A DNA stretch of 35,546 nucleotides from Clostridiaceae bacterium (GTDB lineage Bacteria > Bacillota > Clostridia > Lachnospirales > Lachnospiraceae): assembly GCA_910575585.1 (NCBI GenBank), contig CAJTGF010000056.1, positions 1 through 35,546 of the forward strand. The letters are read 5' to 3'. Numbering within the stretch: position 1 is the stretch's first letter; the number at the start of each line of letters is the position of its first letter. A model generated the notes under the pieces. That model was not told where the DNA came from, did no database searches, and was given only the letters and a program-made list of their open reading frames with translations. Shown piece after piece: positions 8,229-15,121 of this stretch. A program made the translations under genes and the position numbers.

Positions 8229-8865
8229 GCCTGCGATAAGGACGGAGGAGCGGATCATCAGCCTGTTCCCCGACAGGGAAACGCAAGTCTGCCGGGGATG
8301 GGTGCTGAAAAGAATGGAAGGACGGATTTTGGTCTATCCGCTGTATTACAAATTTTCGGATGCGGATATCCCGGAGAACATCCGCAGGTGCGAGGAAATC
8401 AGCCGCCAGTGTGGGGCAGGGTGTGTGTTCCGTATTGTGGAGCATACTAATTACCACCTGAGTTCCATCCTTACGGACAGTGGATACGGGCTGGAAAAAT
8501 GCGGCGTGGTCGGTGAATGCGATTTAACGGGGGATGCCGGAAAACTGTGCGTGAAAGGGAAAATGCAGGGCGGGTTTCTCTTAAAAAACGGGAACGGTGG
8601 GACGGAATATGTCATGGCGGAAGATACGGTCATCGGAATAAAGCGTCATAGGCTTTTATTCCTGCCGGACGGGAACCTGCCGGATATAAGCATGGAGGAC
8701 ATCCTGCGGTTTTCGATGGCAAATGGAATTGTAAGGATACTGGCAGATATTCCGGGGAGGGAAGGACTACCGGAGCAGTATGGGCGGCTGGGCTTTCGCA
8801 GGGGCTATCTCTACCGCTGTTATCAAAAAAATCAGGAGGAGAAATCCTCTGGAAAAGAGGAATAG
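8221..8865 (+). CDS. GNAT-like acetyltransferase-type protein
   Basis: A 214-aa soluble protein using a GTG start at 8221 with GGGGAG upstream. The overall plan resembles two-domain GNAT proteins: a segment reading FRIVEHTNYHLSSILTDSGY near residues 75-95 and a final LGFRRGYLYRCYQK, which matches the usual C-terminal strand of GNAT folds. I do not see an obvious acetyl-CoA pyrophosphate loop (Q/RxxGxG/A), so it may be degenerate or a different function. It overlaps the EamA gene and ends 3 bases before the DUF2000 gene. An earlier ATG at 8173 lies inside the EamA gene and lacks a ribosome site. Confidence 0.55.
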   Translation: MNEPAIRTEERIISLFPDRETQVCRGWVLKRMEGRILVYPLYYKFSDADIPENIRRCEEISRQCGAGCVFRIVEHTNYHLSSILTDSGYGLEKCGVVGECDLTGDAGKLCVKGKMQGGFLLKNGNGGTEYVMAEDTVIGIKRHRLLFLPDGNLPDISMEDILRFSMANGIVRILADIPGREGLPEQYGRLGFRRGYLYRCYQKNQEEKSSGKEE

Positions 8866-8868
8866 AAA

Positions 8869-9291
8869 ATGGATTTACAGAATGAAAAATGTGTCATGGT
8901 GATTGACGAGAACCTGCCGCTTGGCATCATAGCGAACACGGCGGCAATCATGGGCATCACGCTGGGGAAGCAGATGCCGGAGGTTGTAGGTGCGGATGTG
9001 TATGACAGGACGGGAAACGGGCATTTGGGGATTATTGAATTTCCGGTGCCAATCTTAAAGGGCAATGTGGAGGTGATAAAGTCTATCCGTGAAAAGCTGT
9101 TTGAACCGGAATTTTCGGACTTGACGGTGGTGGATTTTTCAGACCTTGCACAGGGCTGCAAGACCTATGATGAGTTTATTGAAAAGATGAAGGATGTTCC
9201 AGAAACGGATTTAAATTATTATGGGGTTGCTATCTGCGGGGCGAAAAAGAAGGTAAACAAATTGACGGGAAGTATGGCACTGCTGAGATAA
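8869..9291 (+). CDS. DUF2000 family protein
   Basis: A 140-aa protein matching what I know of DUF2000 (CVMVIDENLPLGIIANTAA near the N-terminus and a late GVAICGAKKKVNKLTGS). The biochemical role is unknown; the fold has been related to peptidyl-tRNA hydrolase-like folds. It is the last gene of the AraC-EamA-GNAT-like-DUF2000 operon, 3 bases after its neighbour, and has an AGGAGG-type site reaching back into that gene. A hairpin-rich stretch follows. Confidence 0.85.
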   Translation: MDLQNEKCVMVIDENLPLGIIANTAAIMGITLGKQMPEVVGADVYDRTGNGHLGIIEFPVPILKGNVEVIKSIREKLFEPEFSDLTVVDFSDLAQGCKTYDEFIEKMKDVPETDLNYYGVAICGAKKKVNKLTGSMALLR

Positions 9292-9309
9292 AGGGTATAC
9301 AAAAGTTAA

Positions 9310-9360
9310 CCGCCGCAAATGACTTACCACCATATGCGGCGGCCTGCCGTTTCCGCAGGC
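9310..9360 (+). terminator. Double hairpin after the DUF2000 gene
   Basis: CCGCCGCA (9310-9317) pairs with TGCGGCGG (9335-9342), followed at once by GCCTGC (9342-9347) / GCAGGC (9355-9360). No good T-run follows, so termination strength is uncertain. The ACCATATGCGGCGG part is shared with the hairpins at 6302 and 14870. Confidence 0.45.
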
Positions 9361-9460
9361 AGGTCTGACAGCAGAAAACCACTTGAATTCCGTGGATGCT
9401 ATTACTTTAAGAGGAACGATATTCTGCCGAAGCAATAGAAAACGGAAAGGGGAATCGCCT

Positions 9461-9826
9461 ATGAAAATGAGGACGGAATATACCTGCCCTTTGGAACTGG
9501 TGCATGACATGATCAAAGGAAAATGGAAACCGATTATCTTATGGCGGCTGCGTTTAGGGGCGACATCCCTTGCGAAGCTGGAACGTGACATAGACGGCAT
9601 TACACAGAAAATGTTGCTGGAGCAGTTAAAGGAACTGATGGATTATGGCTTTGTGGAAAAGAAGTCTTATGAGGGATACCCGCTCCATGTGGAATATTCC
9701 TTGACGGATGGTATGGGAACGGAGATTCTGGAGGCATTAAGGATCATGCAGCATATCGGGATTGATTATCTGAAAGCAAACGGGATGGGGCATATCCTGG
9801 AGGAAAAAGGAGTAGTGCCGGATTAG
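9461..9826 (+). CDS. HxlR family winged-helix regulator
   Basis: A 121-aa DNA-binding protein with the family signature CPLELVHDMIKGKWKPIILW, the recognition region GITQKMLLEQLKELMDYG, and the wing HVEYSLTDGMG. HxlR proteins respond to aldehydes, quinones, disulfide or other electrophile stress, often through a cysteine; here there is only one near the N-terminus (Cys8 in YTCP), a common position in quinone-sensing members. The ATG at 9461 has AAAGGGGA upstream. A perfect dyad lies between this gene and the PEBP gene 84 bases downstream, which is its likely target. Confidence 0.9.
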   Translation: MKMRTEYTCPLELVHDMIKGKWKPIILWRLRLGATSLAKLERDIDGITQKMLLEQLKELMDYGFVEKKSYEGYPLHVEYSLTDGMGTEILEALRIMQHIGIDYLKANGMGHILEEKGVVPD

Positions 9827-9876
9827 TACCCACGAAAAAGTGGGTAATTTACTGTCCGACAGCCGTCGCTTATAAT
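9827..9876 (+). promoter_or_regulatory. PEBP promoter with HxlR-type operator
   Basis: TACCCAC (9827-9833) and GTGGGTA (9840-9846) form a perfect 7-bp dyad directly before a -35-like TTTACT (9848-9853); TATAAT (9871-9876) follows after 17 bp. The TACCC..AAAAAGT core recurs upstream of the -35 at two other genes (12140 and 13286). Confidence 0.65.
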
Positions 9877-9909
9877 ATCATCATAAAATCGGATTGGAGG
9901 ATATTAAAG

Positions 9910-10413
9910 ATGAATGTTACGAGCAGCGGTATTGTAAACGGGGTAATCCGGCCCCAATATGGAGGGCATGGGACGCAGTTCAATGAAAATGGCATCCCTA
10001 CTTATTCTTTACCCTTTACGGTGGAGGACGCACCGCAGGGAACGGTGTCGATTGCCATTGTCCTGGAGGACAAGGACGCATACCCGGTAACAGGGGGATT
10101 TGCATGGATACACTGGCTGGCAGCAAACATAACCCGTTTTGAGGTTAAGGAGAACGAGAGCCAGACGGCGGATGATTTCGTGCAGGGCCGGAATAGCTGG
10201 ACGAGCATACAGGGCGGAGAACAGTCCGCAGAGCTTTCCTGTTATTATGGCGGGATGATACCGCCTGATAAACCGCACATATACGAACTTCATGTGTATG
10301 CCTTGGATAAGATGCTGGATTTGGAGAGAGGCTTTCTGCTGAACGAACTTTACCGTGAAATGGATGAGCATATCTTAGACCAGTTTACCCTGAAAGGGAT
10401 ATATGAAAATTAA
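9910..10413 (+). CDS. PEBP family (YbhB/YbcL, Raf-kinase-inhibitor-like) protein
   Basis: A 167-aa cytoplasmic protein of the phosphatidylethanolamine-binding family. Visible hallmarks are the PSYSLPF-like segment (TYSLPFTVEDAP), the ligand-pocket EDKDA, the FAWIHWLAANI stretch with the conserved His, and the YELHVYALD strand. The bacterial role is unclear; members may bind small anions. The start has TTGGAGG 10 bases upstream. Its promoter carries the HxlR-type dyad, so it is probably controlled by the HxlR protein encoded just before it. Confidence 0.87.
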   Translation: MNVTSSGIVNGVIRPQYGGHGTQFNENGIPTYSLPFTVEDAPQGTVSIAIVLEDKDAYPVTGGFAWIHWLAANITRFEVKENESQTADDFVQGRNSWTSIQGGEQSAELSCYYGGMIPPDKPHIYELHVYALDKMLDLERGFLLNELYREMDEHILDQFTLKGIYEN

Positions 10414-10491
10414 CAGACAGCACTGACAGAACAGCAGAATCGCCGTAAATGGAATCGGATCATTGCAGCGTTTTCTTCTTTATATTTTTAA

Positions 10492-10534
10492 CTGAATATG
10501 TTATAATACATTTTGTATAATAAAACATATTCAG
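10492..10534 (+). promoter_or_regulatory. Large palindrome over the XRE-cupin promoter
   Basis: CTGAATATGTT (10492-10502) and AACATATTCAG (10524-10534) are a perfect 11-bp inverted repeat. Two TATAAT hexamers (10502-10507, 10516-10521) lie in or next to the spacer, and the right arm abuts the AGGAGG ribosome site. It is a likely autoregulatory operator. Confidence 0.6.
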
Positions 10535-10542
10535 GAGGCAGC

Positions 10543-11100
10543 ATGGAACAAATTTCATTAAAGATAGGAGAGAGGCTGAAAGAGATTCGCAACACAAGGC
10601 AGCTTACGCTGGATGATGTTGCGGAGCTGACTGGCGTGAGCAAGCCCATGCTGGGGCAGATCGAGCGTGGGCAGTCCTCACCTACCATCAACATATTATG
10701 GAAGATTTCAACAGGGCTGAAAATTCCGTTATCCTTTTTCTGCAAACAGGAAGAAGCGGAATATATGGTCGCCAGGCTTGGTGGGGAAAATGTGATTACA
10801 GAGGAAAACGGAGAGATGCGGGCCTACCCTCTATTCCCTTTTGACCCGGTGCGGAATGTGGAAGTGTTCTATATTGAATTTGATGCGGGAGTGCGCCATG
10901 AATCACTGCCCCATGTGGCAGGCGTGGAGGAATATGTTTTTATGGTGCATGGGACAATGAAAATGGTAATAGGCAGGAAGGAAGTGACATTGCAGGAAAA
11001 ACAGTCCATACGGTTTGGGGCTGATATTTCCCATGCATATCACAATGTTTCAGATAAAGCCTGCGCCGCCTATAATGTGATCTTTTATCCAAACAATTAG
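10543..11100 (+). CDS. XRE family regulator with C-terminal cupin domain
   Basis: A 185-aa protein: a helix-turn-helix at about residues 8-62 (LTLDDVAELTGVSKPMLGQI) and a cupin barrel at about 110-180 (HVAGVEEYVFMVHG, then a final HAYHN strand). This architecture is common in regulators of small-molecule metabolism. The ATG at 10543 has CAGGAGG upstream. It is followed after 15 bases by an MBL-fold hydrolase gene, which it probably regulates together with itself through the palindrome covering its promoter. Confidence 0.88.
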   Translation: MEQISLKIGERLKEIRNTRQLTLDDVAELTGVSKPMLGQIERGQSSPTINILWKISTGLKIPLSFFCKQEEAEYMVARLGGENVITEENGEMRAYPLFPFDPVRNVEVFYIEFDAGVRHESLPHVAGVEEYVFMVHGTMKMVIGRKEVTLQEKQSIRFGADISHAYHNVSDKACAAYNVIFYPNN

Positions 11101-11115
11101 AGGAGGAGACGAAAA

Positions 11116-11994
11116 ATGTATGAATTGGTACAGGTCAGTGAGAAATGTTATTACATAAATTGCCCGGCGAAGATCGGCGTCTATGTTGCGGACAAGGATC
11201 ATGTCTATCTGGTTGACAGCGGAAATGATAAGGATGCAGGGCGGAAGGTCAGGCAGATACTGGATAAGAACGGCTGGCATTTGGCGGCGATTCTAAATAC
11301 TCATTCCAACGCAGACCATATCGGCGGGAACAAGTACCTGCAGGGGCAGACGGGATGCAGGGTTTATTCTGGCGGCATAGAGGCGGCTTTTACAAAGTAC
11401 CCTGTACTGGAGCCGTCTTTCCTTTACGGTGGTTATCCGTGTAAGGATTTGCGGCATAAGTTCCTGATGGCGCAGGAAAGCGATGTGGTGGATTTTTCAG
11501 ATCAGAGTTTCCCGAAGGAAATAGAGGTGATACCATTGCCGGGGCATTTCTTTGACATGGTGGGGTTCCGTATGCCGGACAATGTGGTGTTCCTTGCGGA
11601 CTGCTTAAGTAGCAGGGAAACTCTGGACAAATATGCGGTTTCCTTCATTTATGACGTGGGCGCATATCTGGAAACACTGGATAAGATGGAGCAGATGGAG
11701 GCGGCTATGTTTGTTCCCGCCCATGCGGATGCCTCTGCCGATGTGAAGGAGCTTGTCCGCTATAACAGGGATAAGGTGCAGAGCATCGCGGAAAGGATTT
11801 TATCTATTTGTGGGGAGGCAATGTGCTTTGAGCGGATTTTACAGGAAGTGTTCAAAGGCTATGGGCTTACCATGAATTTTGAGCAGTATGTGCTGGTTGG
11901 AAGCACGGTGCGGTCTTACCTTTCATGGCTGAAAGATACCGGGAAACTGACGGCTGAATTTCAGGACAGTATGCTGCTGTGGCAGAAAGTATAA
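11116..11994 (+). CDS. MBL-fold metallohydrolase with altered metal motif
   Basis: A 292-aa metallo-beta-lactamase-fold protein. The first metal motif is THSNADH (62-68): the usual HxHxDH has Asn in place of the second His. Other ligands appear present: PGH with H144, D162 in FLADC, and H203 in PAHAD. The C-terminal 80 residues look like a winged-helix extension, as in several MBL hydrolases. The substrate is unknown; glyoxalase II-like and lactonase-like activities are possible. The start has GAGGAGG upstream and the gene is paired with the XRE-cupin regulator. Confidence 0.85.
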   Translation: MYELVQVSEKCYYINCPAKIGVYVADKDHVYLVDSGNDKDAGRKVRQILDKNGWHLAAILNTHSNADHIGGNKYLQGQTGCRVYSGGIEAAFTKYPVLEPSFLYGGYPCKDLRHKFLMAQESDVVDFSDQSFPKEIEVIPLPGHFFDMVGFRMPDNVVFLADCLSSRETLDKYAVSFIYDVGAYLETLDKMEQMEAAMFVPAHADASADVKELVRYNRDKVQSIAERILSICGEAMCFERILQEVFKGYGLTMNFEQYVLVGSTVRSYLSWLKDTGKLTAEFQDSMLLWQKV

Positions 11995-12006
11995 TTTTAT
12001 ACTCCG

Positions 12007-12117
12007 GAAACAGTCCGGGAGGATTACAGGCAAAGCATGGAAAATCTGAAATCCTATATGCAGCGCCAGTGGAGCCTTGTGGGGGGAATGGCTGGCACGT
12101 TCAGGGAGACGGAATGA
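12007..12117 (+). pseudogene. Gene-tail relic, copy 2 of a 111-bp repeat
   Basis: This is the second copy of the tail found at 4830-4940, reading ETVREDYRQSMENLKSY and ending FRETE, with about 14 differences over 111 bases. It directly follows the MBL gene in the same frame as its stop codon. There is no start codon or ribosome site. It is the C-terminus of a protein that I cannot identify. Confidence 0.6.
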
Positions 12118-12139
12118 TACTCCCCAATTTGATAGGTAG

Positions 12140-12186
12140 TACCCCAAAAGTAACTGCTTGCTATTTTGGCAACGATTCCTTATACT
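12140..12186 (+). promoter_or_regulatory. Promoter of the histidine phosphatase gene with HxlR-like motif
   Basis: TTGCTA (12158-12163), a 17-bp spacer and TATACT (12181-12186) form a good promoter. TACCCCAAAAGT (12140-12151) lies just upstream of the -35, matching the motif at 13286-13297 and resembling 9827. The predicted transcript start is only about 13 bases before the ATG. Confidence 0.6.
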
Positions 12187-12205
12187 GTCAGCGGAGGTGA
12201 CAAGC

Positions 12206-12853
12206 ATGGTTCGTTTTTACATAGTCAGGCATGGGCAGACGCTTTTGAACAGCTTAGACCGGGCGCAGGGATGGGCTGATTCACCGCTCACCCAAGCAGG
12301 AAAGCAGATGGCGGCTGACATAGGGCAAAAATTAGAGGGGATTGATTTTGATGCGGTCTATACCAGCGATATGCTCCGAGCTGTACAGACGGCAGAGATG
12401 ATTCTGGAAGCGGGCGGAAAGAGTGGTGTGACAATAGAAAAGGACGCAAGGCTTCGGGAATGGTGCCTGGGATGCATGGAGGCGGAGAACAATGCGGTTT
12501 TCGTAAAGAACGTATCGGACTGGCTGGGAGGGATAACCTCTTTTGCCGAGTTGAATGAGAGGCTTTCTGAGGTGGCGGCTGCCATTTATGAACATGACAC
12601 GACAGGAATGGCGGAGCCGTTCCAGGCAATAGAAAGCCGCCTGAAAAGCGTATTTGCGGATGCCGTCCAAAAGGACGGGATACAGGAAAGCACCGATATA
12701 CTGATAGTGACACACGCTTTTGCTATTAAGACCATATTCCATTTATTTGCGCCGGAGCAGTTAAGCGGATTAGGGAAGGTAAAGAACGCATCCGTTTCCC
12801 GGCTTATATTTGAAAACGGGATTTTCTCATTGGAGCCGGATATACAGTTATGA
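12206..12853 (+). CDS. Histidine phosphatase family (phosphoglycerate mutase-like) protein
   Basis: A 215-aa enzyme of the histidine phosphatase superfamily. The N-terminal FYIVRHGQT carries the phosphoryl-accepting His9, GWADSPLTQAGKQ and YTSDMLRAVQTAE follow as in the family, and VTHAF near the C-terminus holds the second catalytic His. The acid position is probably the Glu of LREWCLG. Specificity (sugar phosphate, cobalamin precursor, general phosphatase) cannot be told. The ATG at 12206 has GGAGGTGA upstream. A strong terminator follows. Confidence 0.9.
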   Translation: MVRFYIVRHGQTLLNSLDRAQGWADSPLTQAGKQMAADIGQKLEGIDFDAVYTSDMLRAVQTAEMILEAGGKSGVTIEKDARLREWCLGCMEAENNAVFVKNVSDWLGGITSFAELNERLSEVAAAIYEHDTTGMAEPFQAIESRLKSVFADAVQKDGIQESTDILIVTHAFAIKTIFHLFAPEQLSGLGKVKNASVSRLIFENGIFSLEPDIQL

Positions 12854-12857
12854 AATG

Positions 12858-12898
12858 TCAGCAGGAAAGCCAGTCAAGGTTCTCCTGCTGATTTTTTT
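12858..12898 (+). terminator. Strong rho-independent terminator
   Basis: Perfect 9-bp arms TCAGCAGGA (12858-12866) and TCCTGCTGA (12883-12891) followed by seven T. It ends the phosphatase transcript and overlaps the last codons of the convergent HxlR gene. Confidence 0.85.
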
Positions 12899-13242
12899 GT
12901 GCAGCATGGCGGCTGGATGTCCAGCCCGTCCAAAAAGCCTGCGCCCCAATCGCACATGGCATCCAGTACGGGAATGATGCTCCGTCCAAATGGTGTGAGG
13001 GAGTACAGAGTCCTGGGCGGCTTGTCCGGGATGACTTCCCGGCGCAGCATCCCGCATTCTTCCAGATCATGTAACTGCTGCGACAGCATTTTGGGTGTCG
13101 CTTTCGGAATCATGCGCTGCAGCTCCATGTAGTGGAGTGGTTTTTCTATCAGATACCAGAGGATGAGCGGCTTGTATTTCCCGCCGATTAAAAACAGCGT
13201 GGCTTCAACCGGGCAGTTGAACTGGTCTTTAGAATATTTCAT
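12874..13242 (-). CDS. HxlR family winged-helix regulator (second)
   Basis: A 122-aa regulator with the family pattern FNCPVEATLFLIGGKYKPLILW, ATPKMLSQQLHDLEECGML and a wing with RTLYSLTPFG. Cys10 is at the position that acts as an electrophile or redox sensor in some relatives, and three more cysteines (CDWG and a CC pair) lie C-terminally. It is divergent from the nitroreductase gene at 13389; a dyad lies between them. HxlR regulators next to nitroreductases commonly respond to quinones, nitroaromatics or aldehydes; here that is inference. Confidence 0.92.
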   Translation of the reverse strand: MKYSKDQFNCPVEATLFLIGGKYKPLILWYLIEKPLHYMELQRMIPKATPKMLSQQLHDLEECGMLRREVIPDKPPRTLYSLTPFGRSIIPVLDAMCDWGAGFLDGLDIQPPCCTKKSAGEP

Positions 13243-13271
13243 TGCATACCTCCAACTTTTAATAACTACTC

Positions 13272-13331
13272 TTTTGGGAAGTATCTACCCAAAAAGTGCA
13301 ATCTTGCGGAATTCCCGTGTCCTGCTAAAAT
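13272..13331. promoter_or_regulatory. HxlR-type operator and nitroreductase promoter
   Basis: TTTTGGG (13272-13278) and CCCAAAA (13288-13294) form a dyad. TACCCAAAAAGT (13286-13297) repeats the motif found at 12140. Seven bases later comes TTGCGG (13304-13309), a 16-bp spacer and TAAAAT (13326-13331), facing the nitroreductase. Confidence 0.62.
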
Positions 13332-13388
13332 GGGGACAACGGTTAATCAACACGTTCAGTATATAACAGAAAGAGAGGATTTGCCACT

Positions 13389-13907
13389 ATGGATTTTATC
13401 GAAATTGCAAAGAAGCGTTATTCCGTCCGGGGCTATAAGGACAGAAAGGTGGAGGAGGAAAAGCTAAAAAAGATTCTTGAGGCCGCCCACGTTGCGCCGA
13501 CTGCGGCCAATCTCCAGCCTGTCCGGCTGATTGTCGTGCAGAGCAGTGAGGGGCTTGCGAAGATTGGGAAAGGGACGAACCTTTACGGAGCGCCGCTGGC
13601 GGTCATCGTCTGCGTTGACCACAAAAAGGCATGGGTGCGCCCGTTTGATAAAAAGCAGACCGCAGACATAGACGCCTCCATACTGACAGACCACATGATG
13701 CTGCAGGCAACGGAATTAGGGCTTGGCTCCGTGTGGATATGTTACTTCAAGCCGGATGTGATAAGCAGGGAGTTCGGGCTGCCGGATAATCTGGAGCCGG
13801 TCAATATCCTTGCAGTCGGGTATTCGGATGAGGAAGCGGCAGACCCGGAGCGCCATTCACAGACCCGCATTCCGGTGGACGAACTGGTTTCTTACGAAAC
13901 GGTATAG
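13389..13907 (+). CDS. Nitroreductase family flavoprotein
   Basis: A 172-aa FMN-dependent oxidoreductase. The start KRYSVRGYKDRKV carries the conserved FMN-contacting Arg/Ser pattern, followed by AAHVAPTAANLQPVRLIVV and the C-terminal ILAVGYSDE strand. Its length is short for the family, close to the minimal type that reduces nitro compounds or quinones. The start has AGAGAGGA upstream. It is divergent from an HxlR gene, with the predicted operator next to its -35, so it is probably induced by electrophiles. The next gene imports riboflavin, the precursor of its cofactor, although that gene has its own riboswitch. Confidence 0.9.
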   Translation: MDFIEIAKKRYSVRGYKDRKVEEEKLKKILEAAHVAPTAANLQPVRLIVVQSSEGLAKIGKGTNLYGAPLAVIVCVDHKKAWVRPFDKKQTADIDASILTDHMMLQATELGLGSVWICYFKPDVISREFGLPDNLEPVNILAVGYSDEEAADPERHSQTRIPVDELVSYETV

Positions 13908-13932
13908 ACAGGTTTTTACAACTTAATACTGG

Positions 13933-14066
13933 CATCTTCAGGGCAGGGTGAGATTCCCGATTGGCGGTATAGTCCGCGAGCGTGAAAACGCAGGACTTGG
14001 CAGGCGTCCAAGTCAGGATTTGGTGAGATTCCAAAACCAACAGTATAGTCTGGATAGAAGAAGATA
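13933..14066 (+). promoter_or_regulatory. FMN riboswitch (RFN element)
   Basis: The highly conserved RFN blocks are all present: ATCTTCAGGGCAGGGTGA near the 5' end, GCGAGC, the GACTTGG..CCAAGTC stem, GGTGAGATTCCAAAACC, CAGTATAGTCTGGAT and the closing GAAGAT. It lies upstream of a riboflavin transporter gene and is followed by a terminator, consistent with transcriptional OFF control by FMN. Confidence 0.95.
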
Positions 14067-14126
14067 AGGCCGCATGGTACGAAAGATAGGTGTTTTTCGT
14101 ATGGTGTGCGCTGTCTGCAATTCTCT

Positions 14127-14165
14127 GGCACCTGAATACAAGTTTTGGGTGCCTGTTTTATTTTA
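14127..14165 (+). terminator. Riboswitch expression-platform terminator
   Basis: GGCACC (14127-14132) pairs with GGTGCC (14148-14153), followed by TGTTTTATTTTA. It lies between the FMN aptamer and ribU and is the expected OFF-state terminator. Confidence 0.75.
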
Positions 14166-14184
14166 CAGAAGGGAGAAAATGTAT

Positions 14185-14829
14185 ATGAACAACAATACAA
14201 AGAAAATAACGACAACGGCCATGCTTGCGGCAATCGCTTATGTGGTAGTGGTGGTAGGGCGCATCCCGGTGGTGCTTTTCCTGAAATATGACCCGAAGGA
14301 CATCATCATCACACTGGGCGGGCTGATATGGGGGCCGCTGACATCCTTTACCGTATCCGCGATTGTTTCGCTGATAGAGATGGTGACAATCAGTGAAAAC
14401 GGGATTCTTGGGTGCATCATGAACATTGTGTCATCGTGTTCCTTTGCCTGCACGGCGGCGGCCATCTATAAGAAAAAGCGGACATTGAAAGGAGCCGTCA
14501 CAGGGCTGCTGGCCGGAAGCATGGCAATGGTGCTGGTGATGATGCTGTGGAATTATCTGATAGCCCCTATTTACATGGGATATCCCCGTGAAGCGGTTGC
14601 AAAGCTGCTGATCCCGGCTTTCCTTCCGTTCAATCTGTTAAAATCCGGGTTGAATGTGGGATTCACATTCCTGCTTTATAAACCGATCACTACGGCGCTG
14701 CGCAGGACGGGGTATCTGTCGGAGTCTGCCGTGGAGCAGAATAAAAAGCCGGTTGGTTTATGGCTGTTTTTCGGGGCGGTCATCATCACCTGCATTTTAC
14801 TGATCCTTTCTTTGAACGGCATTATATAG
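14185..14829 (+). CDS. ribU: Riboflavin ECF transporter S-component RibU
   Basis: A 214-aa integral membrane protein with about six hydrophobic segments, including AMLAAIAYVVVVVGRIPVV and the loop LKYDPKDIIITLGGLIWGP that is typical of RibU. It binds riboflavin and works with the shared EcfAAT module encoded elsewhere. The FMN riboswitch directly upstream makes the assignment strong. The sequence has in-frame ATGs at 14179 and 14185; GGGAG ends 3 bases before the first and 9 before the second, so I prefer 14185. Confidence 0.93.
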   Translation: MNNNTKKITTTAMLAAIAYVVVVVGRIPVVLFLKYDPKDIIITLGGLIWGPLTSFTVSAIVSLIEMVTISENGILGCIMNIVSSCSFACTAAAIYKKKRTLKGAVTGLLAGSMAMVLVMMLWNYLIAPIYMGYPREAVAKLLIPAFLPFNLLKSGLNVGFTFLLYKPITTALRRTGYLSESAVEQNKKPVGLWLFFGAVIITCILLILSLNGII

Positions 14830-14869
14830 AAACAAAGTTCCGATTATAATGAGGACCCTACAAAAGCAG

Positions 14870-14953
14870 ACCGCCATATACGGCGGTTTGCCTATTGGAA
14901 AGCGGGAGAACCAGAGGTAATATGCTTACACGGCGGTTTGCGTTTGTGCCGCC
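14870..14953 (+). terminator. Two GGCGG hairpins after ribU
   Basis: ACCGCC (14870-14875) / GGCGGT (14882-14887), and further on GGCGG (14932-14936) / CCGCC (14949-14953). The first shares its core with the hairpin at 6302. They probably end the ribU transcript. Confidence 0.5.
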
Positions 14954-15018
14954 CCTATATCGGATGAATGGCGAAAAACTTTAGACTTATTTTGGAATTT
15001 CTGTACTGCGTTTCTGCC

Positions 15019-15050
15019 TTTCGTTCCCGAAAAGTGGTCGTTTCGTTCCC
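15019..15050 (+). promoter_or_regulatory. Candidate LytTR operator (direct repeat)
   Basis: TTTCGTTCCC occurs at 15019-15028 and 15041-15050, a 22-bp start-to-start spacing (two helical turns). LytTR regulators such as AgrA and VirR bind pairs of about 9-bp direct repeats with this spacing, and the CGTT core fits the family consensus. The site lies 72 bases upstream of a LytTR response regulator gene. Confidence 0.55.
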
Positions 15051-15121
15051 TCCGCCCGAAAAACGGAAAATTTCTGCCGATATAAGAAGTGAATGCCTAT
15101 ATGGATTTGAGGTGATGGATT

